DNA of 64,000 nt from Desmodesmus armatus (lineage: Eukaryota > Chlorophyta > Chlorophyceae > Sphaeropleales > Scenedesmaceae), in the NCBI GenBank assembly GCA_007449985.2, contig VIIQ02000669.1, positions 248,001 to 312,000 of the forward strand, given 5' to 3'. This document shows, one piece after another, positions 1-12,276 of this stretch. Below the pieces are notes generated by a model. The model was not told where the DNA came from. It ran no database searches and saw nothing but the letters and a program-made list of their open reading frames with translations. Within the stretch, counting starts at the first letter, position 1, and every line of letters starts with the position of its first letter. The translations under genes were made by a program, and so were the position numbers.

Positions 1-1795
1 CCTTGAGTTCCTGCAGCTGGGTGAGCCGTGCCAACCCATGCCACACCTCGAGCAGCATTGGCAGGTCCTGCATGTCCAGCGTGAGGCTGGTCAAGTGCTG
101 CAGCCGCTGCCAGCACATCACCATGCTGTACACGCCGGCCGATACCAAAGCGGGATTTGCTCCTGCGAGCCAGTCATCATTCAAGCTTGGGCCGAACCAG
201 AGGCTTTCCAGGTTAGGGCAGCAGGAAGCTACACGGGCGGCTTCGTTTGCGTGGTGGACTTGACTAAGGCTGACGGACAGCTTAGTCAACTCCAGCAGCC
301 GCCGTCCGGTTGGGAATATGTGCTTGCAGGTAGATGCATCCAGATAGGTGCTGACGAGGTCTAGCACCACCAGCTTTGTGGATGCTGTTATGGCTGCTGC
401 ATCCTCATCTGTAGGCAGCAGTGCTGCACCAAGTGGAGGCAGCACCAGGTATGTGAGCTGTGTCAGTGCTGTCAGCACAGACAGCGTGCCAGGCCCCTCG
501 AGGTCCCCACGCCCGAGGACCAACATTTTGAGTGATGTCAGTGTGGCAAGCAGGTCCAGACTAATGGCTCCTAAGCACAGGTCCAAATCCTGCAAGGCAG
601 TGAGTGTGCTCACGCCGGGCGCTGTGCTGGCAGTGAGTGTGTGGCTGGCTGTATTGCCGGCTGCCCAATCGATGGACAGGTGGGTGAGGGACTGGGGCAG
701 CTGCTGGAAGCTGGCGGGGGTGAACATGCCATCCACCAGCACCAGCTCCTGCAGCCGCAAGAGGCTGCTGACATGCTGCAGCACATCATCATGTGCCACC
801 TCACCAAACAGCCGCAGGAACTCAAGTGCCTGCAGCTGTGGCAGCGCCTGCTGCAGCTCGGTGCTGAGGTCGGAGGCGACTGTTTGTGGGAGGTGGCAGT
901 AGGTGGGGGCGCCAAGCGTAAGGCTCTGCAGCCGTGTCAGGGCGGCCAGCCCCTGCACTGTTACATCACATGTGTACAGCTGCAGTGCAGTCAGCGCTGT
1001 GGCTGGGGACAACTCCAAAGGCAGGAGCGGAGGAGGGCCTCCTGCCTGTGCTGCATCTGCTGGATCTGCTGCGTTTGCTGCTTCTGGTGCGTCCGCTACC
1101 TGTTCTCCTGCTGCCTCTGCCCCTGCCCCGCTGTTGGCCTGTCTTGCTGTGATGGTCAGGCCGTAGCAGAGCAAGCACTCCAGGCCTGGCAGCCTTTGAA
1201 GGCTGGGAAACTGCAGCACGGGCATCTGCTGATTTGCCTGCAGTACTGGGTTTTTTGGCATAGGCATGAGGGCATTGAGCTCTGTGATGCCTGCATAACT
1301 GTTGGTCGCCAGCCAAGCTGACAGGCTGTCAAACCGCCGTGGCACTTCCTCCGACATTTCCATCACGTTCAGCTGGATATCGTCTGTGCCCAGTACTGCT
1401 GCTGTGCGCCATGCTGTTGCAACCAGTGCTGCACTGCCCAGGCGCTCTGCGGGTTCCAGCACTGCCAGGATGCGTGCCAGCAGCTGCACCGGCAGCTGGG
1501 AGATGGTGGTGGCCTGGGGCAGCATATGACAGTGAGACACAGCAGCAGTGGGGGCACTAAGACGCCACGTGACATTGACGCCAATGACATGCACAAGTGC
1601 AAGACGGCGCTACATGATGCCAACCACGCTCATGGCAGGCCATCTTCCCCTCATGCAGAGAGCAGCCACAGAGCAGCAGCAGACAGCAGTGTGGGGTGTT
1701 GGCGGCCCGTCCAACCGCACTGAGGCTTACAGAAGCCAAAACGAAATAAAATTGTGTTTAGTCGACAAGAAGCTCAAACTCACCTGTGCAACCAT
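1..1795 (-). CDS. F-box/leucine-rich-repeat protein, copy 1 (3' end beyond window)
   Basis: This is a probable substrate-recognition subunit of an SCF ubiquitin ligase. Exon 1 is 1784-1795 (12 nt, M-V-A-Q), followed by a GT-AG intron (1514-1783); exon 2 runs from 1513 off the left edge with no stop, checked codon by codon. Exon 2 opens with an F-box-like stretch (ATTISQLPVQLLARIL, then an ERLG...VATAWR segment) and continues as irregular LRRs rich in L-x-x-L-x-L. It aligns throughout with the genes at 2566-5045 and 6065-8416, so it is the left member of a tandem array. By analogy a coiled-coil last exon should lie to the left of the window. The F-box call rests on pattern recognition, the E3 role on the family, and the tiny first exon on splice consensus shared with the two paralogues. 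The substrate is unknown. Confidence 0.72.
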
Positions 1796-2565
1796 GTTCA
1801 GGAAACCGATTCTTGGACTTGCCGACCTGTTGCGCTGTGAATGTGGCCGAAAGGAGCCACAGACGGATGTTTTGAGTCAATCAGTTTGCATTTCAAGTCC
1901 CAAAGTAAGATCAATGCATGCCTAAACCTCACAATGACTCACAATTGATGGGTTTGGCGCCAAACACGGGATTCCTCCGTGGCTCGCTGCAAACGATAAA
2001 TTTTTTTGGAAAAAGATTCTGGAAGCTCGAGATTGTATCTTTTGTTTGCAAGTGTGTTGGTGCATAGCCAGCCTGAAGCAAACTGCCGCTCCATGACAAC
2101 ACCTACAGGTGGGGGTCCAACATTGTACAGGCTTACTGCACGTGGCTTACTGTATGCAAATGCACTACTGCGGTGCGATATATGGCGCTCGAAGCAAAGC
2201 GTTGTTGCTGATACACGGTGCAAAAGAGACTAAAAGGGTAATGCTGTGGGCACCCATGTCCATACAGTGACCATGCACAGCACAACAATCACAGTGCCTA
2301 AGTAAGTAGAACCCAAGCAAAACAACTATGCCAACTTGTGCACTGCACTAGCAACATTAACCCTGAAGGCCAAAAACTCAACCACAGAAACATGGTCGAT
2401 GCAATGGCATTCAACACACACTCACACCCAGGCCTGACCCAGACCATGATCCATTATGCAGACTGGCCACAACCACATGTGGCTGCCGACACATGCACAT
2501 GCGAAGGACTACAGCGCACTTTGCTCTGCGATGGCAGGCTACTGCTTAAAGATGCAACTTGGTGA
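1796..2565. other. Spacer between F-box/LRR copies 1 and 2
   Basis: No gene is supported here. The part near 1796 is upstream sequence of copy 1 and resembles the upstream regions of the other two copies (a shared GCAAGTCCAAGAATC-like block lies just 5' of the first exon of copies 1 and 2). From about 2100 to 2565 the sequence is the 3' flank of copy 2 and matches the 3' flank of copy 3 at about 5610-6064, so the tandem duplication unit included non-coding flanks. Confidence 0.6.
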
Positions 2566-5045
2566 CTAAGCTGTCCCAGCCCCTGCTTGGCCCTGCAGCT
2601 GCTGCAGCAGAGCTGCCAGGCTGGCCTGCACCCCCCTGAGCTCGAGCCGCAGCTGTGCAATCTCTCCCTGCTGCTGTACAATTTCCCCCTGTTGCTGTGT
2701 GATCTCCCCCTGCAGCTGTGCAATCTCCCCCTGCTGCTGCGCCAGCTGCTGTTCCTGGGCCTGCTGCACGTCTGCTGCACACCTCGCCAACACTGCCAGC
2801 AGCTCAGGCGTCCCGTTGTCCTCAGAGACCTGCTGCAGGATGGATTGCTGGAGGGCCTTGGGTAACTGCTGGGCCAGATCGGTGCTGCCATCAGCAGCCT
2901 GCGGCAGCAACGCAACATGCAGGAGGGCAAACATTGTGTCACGTGCACCCGCATGCAGCGGCAGCAATAGCAGTGGCAGCGACAGGTGTTGTTTGAGTGC
3001 CACTAAACTTGGTGCTTTTCAAAAGGCCGATCGCATACGTCCAACAGTCCAACAAAACAGATGAGAGCAAACATTCTACCAGGTCCGATGCTTCAGTGTT
3101 GCACGCAGCTCAGCCTGCTGAATTGTCAAGTAATACACCTATATCACAAGCAACCAGCCCTCACCTCACCGCCCGTCACATCAAGCCACACGCGCTCCAT
3201 CATGCCCTCCGTGGACCTTGCCTCCACACACAGACTCTTCAGCCGTGTGCAGCTAGTCAGGTTCAGCACACCGGCCAAGAATCTTAGGTCGCCAATGCTG
3301 ACCTTCAGCACGCAAAGCTGTGTAAAGCTTGCCAATCCCTGCCACACTTCCGGAAGCATTGGTAGGTCCTGCATGTCGATCGTCAAGCTGGTTAGGTGCG
3401 GCAGCTGCGGTGGCTGCCAGCGCCTCAGCATGCTGGCCAAGTCATCTGCCACCATGAGGTGGTTTGGCCCTGGCGCCAAGGTACGGCATGGCGCAAGGGT
3501 GATGCTTGCCAGGTTGGGGCAGCAGGCAGCCATGCAGGAGGCGCAGCGGCCGTCATGAATTAGGTCCAGGCTGACATGCAGCTGCGTCAGCTGCAGCAGC
3601 TGCCGGCTTGCAGCAAAGAGGTGCTGGCACATGTCTGCAGTGAGCTGTGTGTCACTGATGTCCAACTCAATGAGCTGTGCGGACGCTGTCACGGCCGCTG
3701 CATCTACCCTTGACAACAGTAGCGCACCAGGCAGGAGGGGCAGCATCAGCCGAGTGAGCTGGGTCAGTGCTGTCAGCACAGACAGGCTGCCAGGCCCCTC
3801 CAGCTCAGCGTGCATCAAGTCCAGAAACTTCAGTGACGTCATGTCGGCGAGCACCTCCATGCTGACTGGCCCTGCACCCACCTCAAACTGCCGCAGGCCT
3901 GTCAGGCCGCACACGCCCGGGGCTGTGCTGGCACTCAGCTGCCTGCTGGTGGTGTTGCTGGCCGCCCAGTCCACGACCAGGTAGGTGAGGGACTGGGGCA
4001 GCTGCTGGAAGCTGGCGAGGGTGAACATACCATCCACAAGCGCCAGGTCCTGCAGCCGGGGGAGGTTGCTCACGTGCCGCAGCACATCATCATGTGCAAC
4101 CTCCCCAAACAACCCCAAAGACACCAACTCCTGCAGCTGTGGCAGGGCCTGCTGCAGCTGCCTGCGGAGGTTAGAGGTGACTGCGCCGGGGAGGTTGCAG
4201 TACAGGTGGCCGCCAACTGTGAGGCTCTGCAGCCGTGTCAGGGCAGCCAACCCCAGCACCTCAACATTGCAGCTGTCAAGCTGCAGTGCGGTCAGCGCTG
4301 TGGCTGCGGAAAGCTGCACGGCCATCAGTGGGGCAGCAAGGGCGGCCTGTGCTGCATCTGGTGTTTCTGCTGCTTCTGCCTCTGCCGGATTGCTCTCGTT
4401 GCTGGCCTGTGCTGCTGTGATGGTCAGGCCATAGCAGTGCAAGCACTCCAAGCCTGGCAGACCTTGAAGGTCGGGAAGCTGCAGCACAGGCATCTGCTCC
4501 GTGGTAGGAGCAGAATAGGGCATGGTGGCGTAAAGTTCTGTGATGCCTGCATGACTGTTGGTCGCCAGCCAAGCTGAGAGGCTGTCAAACCGCTTTGGTG
4601 CTGCCTCGGACACCTTAGTCACGTCCAGGTTGATGATATCTGTGCCCAGGACTGCTGCTGTGCGCCATGCTGTTGCCACGCGTGCTGCAGTGCCCAAACG
4701 CTCTGCGGGTTCCAGCAATTCCAGGATGCGTGCCAGTAGCTGCACCGGCAGTTGGGAGATGGTGGTGGCCTGAGCAGCACACAGCAGCATTACGGGCAGT
4801 TAAGAGTGCTGAAACGACACATAACGTTCCAAAACCTCATGCAGCATGCATGTCTGGCTGCAATCGATCTCTTGGCAGGCCATGTCTCTCATTTCAAGCA
4901 GAGATCCCTCCTGAGCAGCAACAAATGGCACTGTGGGGTTGGCAGACCGCCAAACAGCACAGAGGTCTGTGTGGCTCGATGACACTTTAATCATACTAGG
5001 TTGAGGGTTGTCGAACAAGCCGCAACGCACCTGTGCATTCGCCAT
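2566..5045 (-). CDS. F-box/LRR protein with C-terminal coiled coil, copy 2
   Basis: Complete three-exon model: exon 1 5031-5045 (M-A-N-A-Q), exon 2 3165-4769, exon 3 2566-2898, all joined in phase 0 (about 650 aa). Exon 2 encodes the F-box (ATTISQLPVQLLARIL at its start) and a long LRR region with repeated L-x-x-L-x-L motifs. Exon 3 encodes an acidic and Q-rich helix ending in heptad-like repeats of QQGEI and QLQGEI, a predicted coiled coil that could mediate oligomerisation. An alternative start two codons upstream (M-Q-M-A-N-A-Q, from 5051) is possible. An internal ATG at 4790 also gives an open frame, but it lies in what the paralogues indicate is the intron. The family role is an SCF substrate adaptor; partner and substrate cannot be read from the sequence. 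Confidence 0.72.
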
Positions 5046-6064
5046 CTGCACGAATGATCCTGATTCTTGGACTTGCCGACTGATATAAGCGAGGCACCTT
5101 TGCGCTACCAGACAAACTGTAAGAAAACGTATTCAAAATAAGAAACTTCCTGCAGCAGACCAGCATCGTCCTCGACATCGCGACACAAAACCCACAGAAC
5201 CTGAACCTCGCCATGGCTTAAAATTTCATGGTTGGTTTTCTGATACTCTGTATCTGAGCAGAGATCCTTCAACGCTCTTATGCAGCAGTATTACACTCAG
5301 AATCGCCTATTACACGCTGTTTGAGAAAACGTAAGTACTGTCACAGTACTACTCAGTGAGTAGTACTGGCTTGACGGTCAGTGTCACTCAGCAGGCAAAG
5401 ATGCCTTCACGAATAATGCAAGGGCCCCACGTGGTAATCGCTGATCTGATGCAGTGCAAGTGAGGCATACGCTGGTTGTGCATGGAGCTGGTGATCTTGT
5501 TGTAATAAGATCGCAGAGGCTGAAGCTGCCCTGGTGATCTTGTTGCCACATGACTGTGCCACATTCCACAACATTCAACTATTCACATGGCGCTGACAGC
5601 CATGGCAGTTGGGCTTTGCCTCCTCTGTTGTCAAATTCTGTTCCAAGGCATGCCTTGTACAGAGGCTTGTTGCCTGCAAATGTACTACTGCGGTGCAGTA
5701 CACTGCGCTCAAGGCAAAGCATTGCTGCCATTACACGTCCAAAAGAGACTCAACTGGTTGACGATACTGTGTGCACCCATGTCCAGACAGCAGCCATGCA
5801 GAGGCACAACAATCACAACACATGTAAGTACAACCCAAGCAAATCAACAACGTCAACTTGTGCACTGCACCAGCAACATCAACCCTGAAGGTCAAACACT
5901 CAACCCCAGATCAATGTAACGACATTTGCCACACCCTCACACCCAGGTCTGACCCAGACCATGATGCACTGTGCAGACTAGCCGCCACCACATGTACATG
6001 CCAAGGACCAAAGCGCATTGCACTTTGCAACACCAGGGTACTGCTTCAAGGTCCAACTTGGTGA
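5046..6064. other. Spacer between F-box/LRR copies 2 and 3
   Basis: This holds the upstream region of copy 2 and the 3' flank of copy 3. About 5610-6064 is homologous to about 2100-2565. A short perfect palindrome lies at 5345-5367. No gene is supported. Confidence 0.55.
5345..5367. repeat. Perfect 11-bp-arm palindrome
   Basis: AGTACTACTCA and its exact reverse complement TGAGTAGTACT are separated by one base, about 300 bp upstream of F-box/LRR copy 2. It could be a dimeric protein-binding site or a cruciform. No matching copy was noticed upstream of the other paralogues. Confidence 0.6.
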
Positions 6065-8416
6065 CTAAGATGTCCCGGCCCCTGCTTGGCCCTGCAGTTG
6101 CTCCATCACTGCTGCCAGGCTGGCCTGCACCCCCTTGAGCTCCCGCCGCAGCTGTGCAATCTCCCCCTGCTGCTGTGCCAGCTGCTGCTCCTGGGCCTGC
6201 TGCACGTCTGCTGCACACCTCGCCAGCACTGCCAGCAGCTCAGGCGTCCCGTTGTCCTCAGAGACCTGCTGCAGGATGGACTGCTGGAGCGCCTTGGGTA
6301 ACTGCTGGGCCAGATCGGTGCTGCCGTCACCAGCCTGCGGCAGCAACAGTGCAACATGCAGGAGAGCAGACATTGCCAATGATTGTGTCACACGCACACG
6401 CATGCGGCGGCAGCAATACCATGTAACAATTGCATACGAGCAATACTTCAACAAACCAGACAAGAGCACACACTTCACCATGTACATTAGTACACTGTTG
6501 CACACAGCTTCAGCCTGCTGATGTGTCAAAATTGAAACCCAGATCACAAACCACCAGCCTCACCTCCTCGCCCGTCACATCAAGCCACACGCGCTCCATG
6601 CCCTCGGTGGACCTTGCATCCACACACAGACTCTTTAGCCGTCTGCAGCTGGTCAGGTTTTGCACACCGGCCAAGAACCTCAGGTCGTCAATGCTGACCC
6701 TCAGCACGCGCAGCTGTGTAAGGCGTGCCAATGCCTGCCACACCTCAGGAAACATCGGCAGGTCCTGCATCTCCAGTGTGAGGCTGGTCAGGTGCTGCAG
6801 CTGCGGCGGCTGCCAGCCCCTCAGCATGCTGGCCAAGTCCTCTGCCACCATGAAGTCTGCTGGCGCTGGATCCCAGGTTTGGCGTGGCGTGAGGATTAGG
6901 CTTGCCAGGCTGGGGCAGCAGGCAGCCACACGGGAGGCATTGGGCCCATCATGGATTGAGTCCAAACTGACCCGCAGCTCCGTAAGCTGCAACAGCTGCC
7001 GATTTGCGGCGAATATGTGCTGGCACTTGTCTGCTGAGAGGCAAGTTTCACTGATGTCCAACTCAACCAGCTGTGAGGATGCTGTCACTGCCGCTGTGTC
7101 TGCATTTGACAGCAGTGCCGCTTCTGGTTCGAGGAAGGGCAGTGATAGCCGGGTGAGCTGGGTCAGTGCTGTCAGCACAGACAGAGTGCCAGGCCCCTGA
7201 AGGTCCACCAGCATCATGTCTAGATCCTTCAGTGCTGTCATGTTGGCAAGCACCTCCATGCTGACTAGCCCTGCACGCACCTCAAACTCCTGCAGGCCCT
7301 TCAGCGCACACAGGCCAGGGGCTGTGCTGGCACTCAGCTGCCTGCTGCTGGTGTTGCTTTCTGCCCATTCAACTGACAAGTGGTTGAGGGACTGGGGCAG
7401 CTGCTGGAAGCTGGCGGGGGTGAACACAGCGTCCACCAGCACCAGCTCCTGCAGCCGAGGGAGGCTGCTCACGTGCTGCAGCACATCATCATGTGCAACC
7501 TCGCCAAAGAGCCGCAGGAACACCAACTCCTGCAGCTGTGGCAGCGCCTGCTGCAGCTGGCTGCGGAGGTTAGAGGTGACTGCATCGGGGAGGTTGCAGC
7601 ACAGGTGGCCGCCAACTGTGAGCCTCTGCAGCCGTGTCAGGGCAGCCAACCCCTGCACCTCCACATTGCAGCTGTAAAGCTGCAGTGCGGTGAGCGCTGT
7701 GGCTGCAGACAGCTGCAACGGCGTGTGTGGGGCAGCAGGGGCGGCCTCTGCTGCTCCTGCTCCCGCCTTACTGCTGTTGTTGCTGGCCTGTGCTGGTGTG
7801 ATGGTCAGGCCGTAGCAGTGCAAGCACTCCAGGCCTGGCAGCCGCTGCAGGCTGGGGAGCTGCAGCACGGGCATCTGCTCTGTGGTAGAGGCGGGAATGG
7901 GCATGGTGGCGTCAAGTTCTGTGATGCCTGCATAACTGTTGGTCGCCAGCCAAGCTGAGAGGCTGTCAAAGCGCTTTGGCACTGCCTCGGACACCTTCAT
8001 CAAGTTCACATTGACTGTGTTTGTGCCCAGGACTGCTGCTGTGCGCCATGCTGTTGCAACCAGTGCTGCACTGCCCAAGCGCTCTGCGGGATCCAGCATT
8101 GCCAGGATGCGTGCCAGCAGCTGCACCGGCAGTTGGGAGATGGTGGTGGCCTGAGCACAACATAGCAGCACAAGGCAGCATACGGGTAATAGAGAGCACT
8201 CAATAACGACAGCGAACATCAGAGAATCTATGCTACATGGCATGTCTGCCGGCACTCAAAGCCTTGAGCAGGCCGTGCCTCCCAACTCAAGCAGGTGTCC
8301 CTCCTGAGCAGCAGCACAGGCCTAACCGCACAGATGCTTGTGACGCTCTGTTCAAGATGGTCCACATCATTGTTAAGGTTTGCAAGCACGCCGCAACGCA
8401 CCTGTGCATTCGCCAT
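6065..8416 (-). CDS. F-box/LRR protein with C-terminal coiled coil, copy 3
   Basis: The architecture matches copy 2: exon 1 8402-8416 (M-A-N-A-Q), exon 2 6564-8150, exon 3 6065-6334, all introns phase 0 (251 and 229 nt), about 623 aa. The F-box starts at ATTISQLPVQLLARIL, followed by LRRs. The last exon carries the same acidic helix as copy 2 but only one QQGEI block where copy 2 has about four, so the coiled coil has changed length between paralogues. A long frame extends upstream to 8255, but the residues before ATTIS are intron by comparison with the other copies. Keeping three full-length open paralogues side by side suggests all are expressed. Function is inferred from the family only. 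Confidence 0.72.
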
Positions 8417-8997
8417 TTGCACGAAACGATCTTGAACGATTTTGATTCTTGCCAACTGGGTAGGCGAGGCACCTTTGTGATATAAAACTGACTTTTACGA
8501 TGACAGGACACTGCCTGAAGGATGCTGAGCATTGCCCTCGACCTTGCAACCGATTTGGCCAGGTTTTGGCCAAAGCCTGAACGTCACATTTCACGCTTCC
8601 ACTGGTTCCTTAACTGTGAGGGAATTAAATATATGAGAACTACATCAGCAGTAGTACACCCACCTAAGCCGCTCCAAAGCTATCCGAGCTATCCGTACTT
8701 TTCACTCAGTGGCTGGGCACAGGTGCCACCTGGTGCCACAGGGGCCCCCAAACTGGGGTGGTTTACTGGAAGTCAACGAGGATGGCCCTGCAGCCCCAAA
8801 CAAACGTTTTGACAGGACACATGCAAAGTCTCAAGCCCTGTCTCGCAGTCTTGGCAATGTTCAAGTGCTACTGCTGTGTGCTGATGATGTGCCATCTTTT
8901 TCTTTTGTGGCCCCAAGTTTGGATGGTCATGTACATCACCGCTGCCTCTTGAGGTGCAGCCGAAGCGCAACCCAATCACATATAGCATCACAGGCAT

Positions 8998-9043
8998 CAG
9001 GGGTACTGATACTCTAAGTTATCATAAAGTATCAGTACCCCTG
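8998..9043. mobile_element. 46-bp inverted-repeat element, probable MITE relic
   Basis: Perfect 16-bp terminal inverted repeats (CAGGGGTACTGATACT and its reverse complement) flank 14 AT-rich bases. The flanks carry a 7-bp direct repeat, CAGGCAT (8991-8997 and 9044-9050), which looks like a target-site duplication. CAGGG-type termini are typical of hAT elements, which usually leave 8 bp. The element is far too small to code and could also be read simply as a hairpin. Confidence 0.55.
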
Positions 9044-9584
9044 CAGGCATCGTCTTCTACGTGACCGATGGCAGGAATTCTGGTGCCAACAGCCCCAAAC
9101 TGCAATCGGCGCTGCACACAGTTGGCATGTACAGTACATGTGCTTGGGCAGCACCATTGCGGAGCCTCTGAAGCTCATGTCAGCTCAGAGCTGATGGCGG
9201 CAATACAGCAATCCATTAGGGACATCAGGTCCCTGGAGGGTAATCTGTTAGCCCCACCTGTCCCAGACCAGCAGTACTGGTCCAGCACCCTGCTTATTGC
9301 CCCTGCAAACACATCCAGGCTGGCCTGCTTGCTTCATGCCTTCCAAGAGGTTGCAGCTGCATTCAACAATGAACATGACAGTAGAGCCCTGCCAGCACAG
9401 GGTACAACCATGAACATGCACACTGCTGCAGCTCGCTTGCATGAGGAAGGCTCTGCCACCTGGTGGTGTGCACAGTGTGCTCTCAGGGCAGTGCCTGCAT
9501 TCGTATGCGCCCGGCTCAGAGGGGTCCCTCAACAAACGCATGCCCAGCACATCACACATCATCACTTCCACGCACACCAGGCCT

Positions 9585-9620
9585 GACGCTCACGCTGCGT
9601 CGGACGCTCACGCTGCGTCG
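9585..9620. repeat. Two tandem 18-bp repeats
   Basis: The unit GACGCTCACGCTGCGTCG occurs twice head to tail, followed by GAC. Confidence 0.9.
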
Positions 9621-10101
9621 GACCCATGCTGGAATGCTGAAACGCAGGACAACTTGTACTTCCTGAGCTAGTTAGTGTGTTCCGTTATGGCCCGACAAAC
9701 ATATGTAACATAGCACGCCACCCCTTCCTGATATGTGCACAAATCTGTGCTGCATGGTGGCACCTCCAAAGAGACTTGAACTCCGCCTTGAACAATCAGC
9801 CTGCCAGAATCACCACGATGGCTGCTGGCTTTCGCAGCAGTTGCACATACCTCACAATCAAGCCAACATGGCCATACATCATCTCTTCACAACACACAGG
9901 CCTCAAGCACCATGCGATGCATCAGTAACAACACTCACTCCCAACGCTCAGATGCCACGCTCACATGCACTCTCGCCTCACAACACGCCTGACATCAACC
10001 AGGCTGCCAACCGCACCACTTGCTGTGGCTGCACTTCACTCACACCACTTGTTCACAACAATCACGCCCACCATACGCTCGTCACACCCGATACACTGCA
10101 A

Positions 10102-11714
10102 TCAGCTGGTTGCTGAAGCAATGCCCCACAGCGTGCTCAGCAGCACCACCTGCATCACCCCGCGAGCCAAATGCCCCTGCCAGGGCAACGCCCCAGGGGC
10201 CACAGACTCTGGCACAGGCCCTGGGGCGTTGTGTGTGTACATGTAGATGTTGGCGGGGGTGACCACCGCTGTCAGCAGGAACAGGCCATAGGCCGAGGCA
10301 GGGCTGACCCATGAGGGAATGAAGTCAAGGGGTAGGGCGCCTAGACACATGCCCAGGCCGCCAAGGATCTCTGCAACGCCGGTCCACTGCACGTGGAACG
10401 ACTCAGAGCCTGCACGGTGAGTATGACAGGGGAGTGTAGTGAGGACGGGCACAGAGGGGGGGGGGGAGTGAGGGTTAGCCAAGGAGCAGGGAGACTCGCT
10501 TTATTTTTGCACAATGGAGCCTTTCATGGTGGACTCGTATGCTGACCTGCATTTACACATGTTTGCTGACGAGGTCGGGTCAAGGGCATAAATAGCTGCG
10601 GCAATGCACTGCTGCCGTAACTGCTGCTTGGGAACAGGTGTAATATCTCAAACTGGCAACGCACGGCCACCTCAACCCTGCTACTGTCCCCACCTGGAAG
10701 GTTCCACAGCCCCCAAGCTCCTTGGTGTGGGTACCTGTCACCCACAAGCAACATACGGGTCAGCCAGATGGTAGGGGGACAAAAGTGACGAGTGGGCCAG
10801 TCTAGACGTGACCAGATGATGTGTTTGAGGTATGGAACGGTCAAGAGGCGTCATGTGGGCACAGGTTTCAGTCAAGTTGCTGACAAGAGCTGCTTGTTGT
10901 GCCTTCCAAATTGGTGCAGAACAATGTTGAGCTGTGGACAATCAACTAGCACAGGCCAGGGAGAGGTGCAGCAGTATGGTGGAGCCAACAGCAAGGGTCC
11001 TTACATGTTTTTGAAGCCCTGCTCCTCTGCAGCGGCAGCAGCAGCAAACAGACCCACACGTGCACCAGCAGCTCAGGTGTGGCAGCAGTATGGGATGGTG
11101 CAACATGACTGGGGCACAAGTGGAAGCAAAGCCTGTCTGCCAGCCAAACATAGCAATGAACAGAGAGGGGCTGCTGCTGCCTGACACTGCATATGTGCTC
11201 CTACAGCGTGTCGTGATGTGGGAAGGCTGGTGGGTATGCCTGCTGTGTTCAACACTACTGTATTGATCAAGATTTTTGTACCTGTGAAGTGTGCAACACC
11301 AGCTGCTAGGAAGATGGGACCGAGCGGGAACCAGCTTTTGCCCGTAACTTGCAGGAATGAAGGCAAGTGTGCTGAGATCGCTGGGCCCAGCACACTGCAG
11401 GACAGGGCGGTGCCTGCCCCTATTGCTGCCAGAATGCCGATAAACACAGCACGCTGCTGGTCCTCAGGCATACTGCTGACCACTGCTCCAAGGTAGCCAG
11501 GCTGTGCCCATGCGTTACTGCCATTTGCTGCAGCAACTGCTGTGCTCTGCTTTGTTTGTGCGTTGGCTTGAATACCAGCAGTCCTGTGGCCAGTGGGTGC
11601 TGTGCAGGGTAACCCAGGGAGTGGGTGGACAGTAGAGCTTCTGAGCGACACAGGAGCAGCACTGAACGTCTGCCGAAGGGCGCGAACGGACATTGATGAT
11701 GCTTTTGTGATCAT
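10102..11714 (-). CDS. DoxX-like membrane protein, probably plastid-targeted
   Basis: Four exons: 11282-11714, a 22-nt micro-exon 11005-11026, a 41-nt exon 10694-10734, and 10102-10409; phases 1, 2 and 1 match at every junction and give about 267 aa. The N-terminal ~75 residues are S/T/A-rich with few acids, like a plastid transit peptide. Then come hydrophobic segments (AVFIGILAAIGAGTALSC; FLAAGVAHFT), the conserved cytosolic-type loop YPHQGAWGLWNLPG completed across two tiny exons, then SESFHVQWTGVAEILGG, FLLTAVVTPANIYMYTHN and a last helix GVMQVVLLSTLWG. The G-A-W-G-x-W-x-L-P-G-S followed by H-V-x-W-T-G-x-x-E-x-x-G pattern is that of DoxX-like four-helix membrane proteins of cyanobacteria and plastids. 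The start could instead be the Met eight codons downstream. Biochemical function is unknown for this subgroup. Confidence 0.75.
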
Positions 11715-12276
11715 TGCGGCGTTTGCTGCTCAGCGGGATAAGCACTTTGCTCGTGGAAACTGCTTCGCGCTGCCAGATCACCAACCAAGTATGTTGAGTG
11801 AGTCAAGTGGCAGTATCGCGGCGTTGGACAGTAAATCATAAATTACATGAACGGAGCATCTAGTGACAAGCACACACCTGTGAAACCCTGTAACCGAACG
11901 TTGGAACCACCTGCCACGCAGCCCAACTGGGCCAGCTGTTGCCCTCACACTTCCATAGAGCCATAAAGCTGCACAAAGCAGCCTTGGCTGGCCCAACCAT
12001 GGGGAACCAGCCAGAAGTAATCTAAGACTGCATCAATGCTACACCAAGACCCACCAAACATCAGGCCTGCGAGCTGGGCACAAAACCTCTCATTGCCCTC
12101 TCACGCACGGGTGCATCAAACTTGACCTGAGTATCAGCCTGCCTACAAGAACTCCCCACAACAACACCCACAACTGGCACAGCAGTCAGCCCGAACGCAA
12201 CGCTGCAACAGCAGCTCAACCACAAGCGCTGACTGCACAACAGCAACCACATGATCTGATTCAGGATCTATTCCAA
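11715..12276. other. Intergenic, upstream of DoxX-like gene and 3' of NHP2
   Basis: No open frame of interest or structural RNA was recognised. It should contain the DoxX-like promoter and the NHP2 3' UTR. Confidence 0.5.

Larger units (their letters stand above)
8417..10101. other. 1.7-kb intergenic stretch
   Basis: No gene can be supported. The longest plus-strand frame (9068-9586, 172 codons) has no recognisable domain or splice partner and overlaps a minus-strand frame of 109 codons. The stretch contains the 46-bp TIR element at 8998-9043 and a doubled 18-bp direct repeat at 9585-9620. Confidence 0.5.

Noticed and set aside
1..1530. Copy 1 of the F-box/LRR array as a pseudogene
   Set aside because: Only short frames seemed present at first, but reading the minus strand codon by codon from 1513 to the window edge gives an uninterrupted frame.
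9068..9586. 172-codon plus-strand open frame
   Set aside because: No domain, no splice partners, no conserved pattern, and a long opposing frame exists; chance frames of this size are common in this GC-rich sequence.
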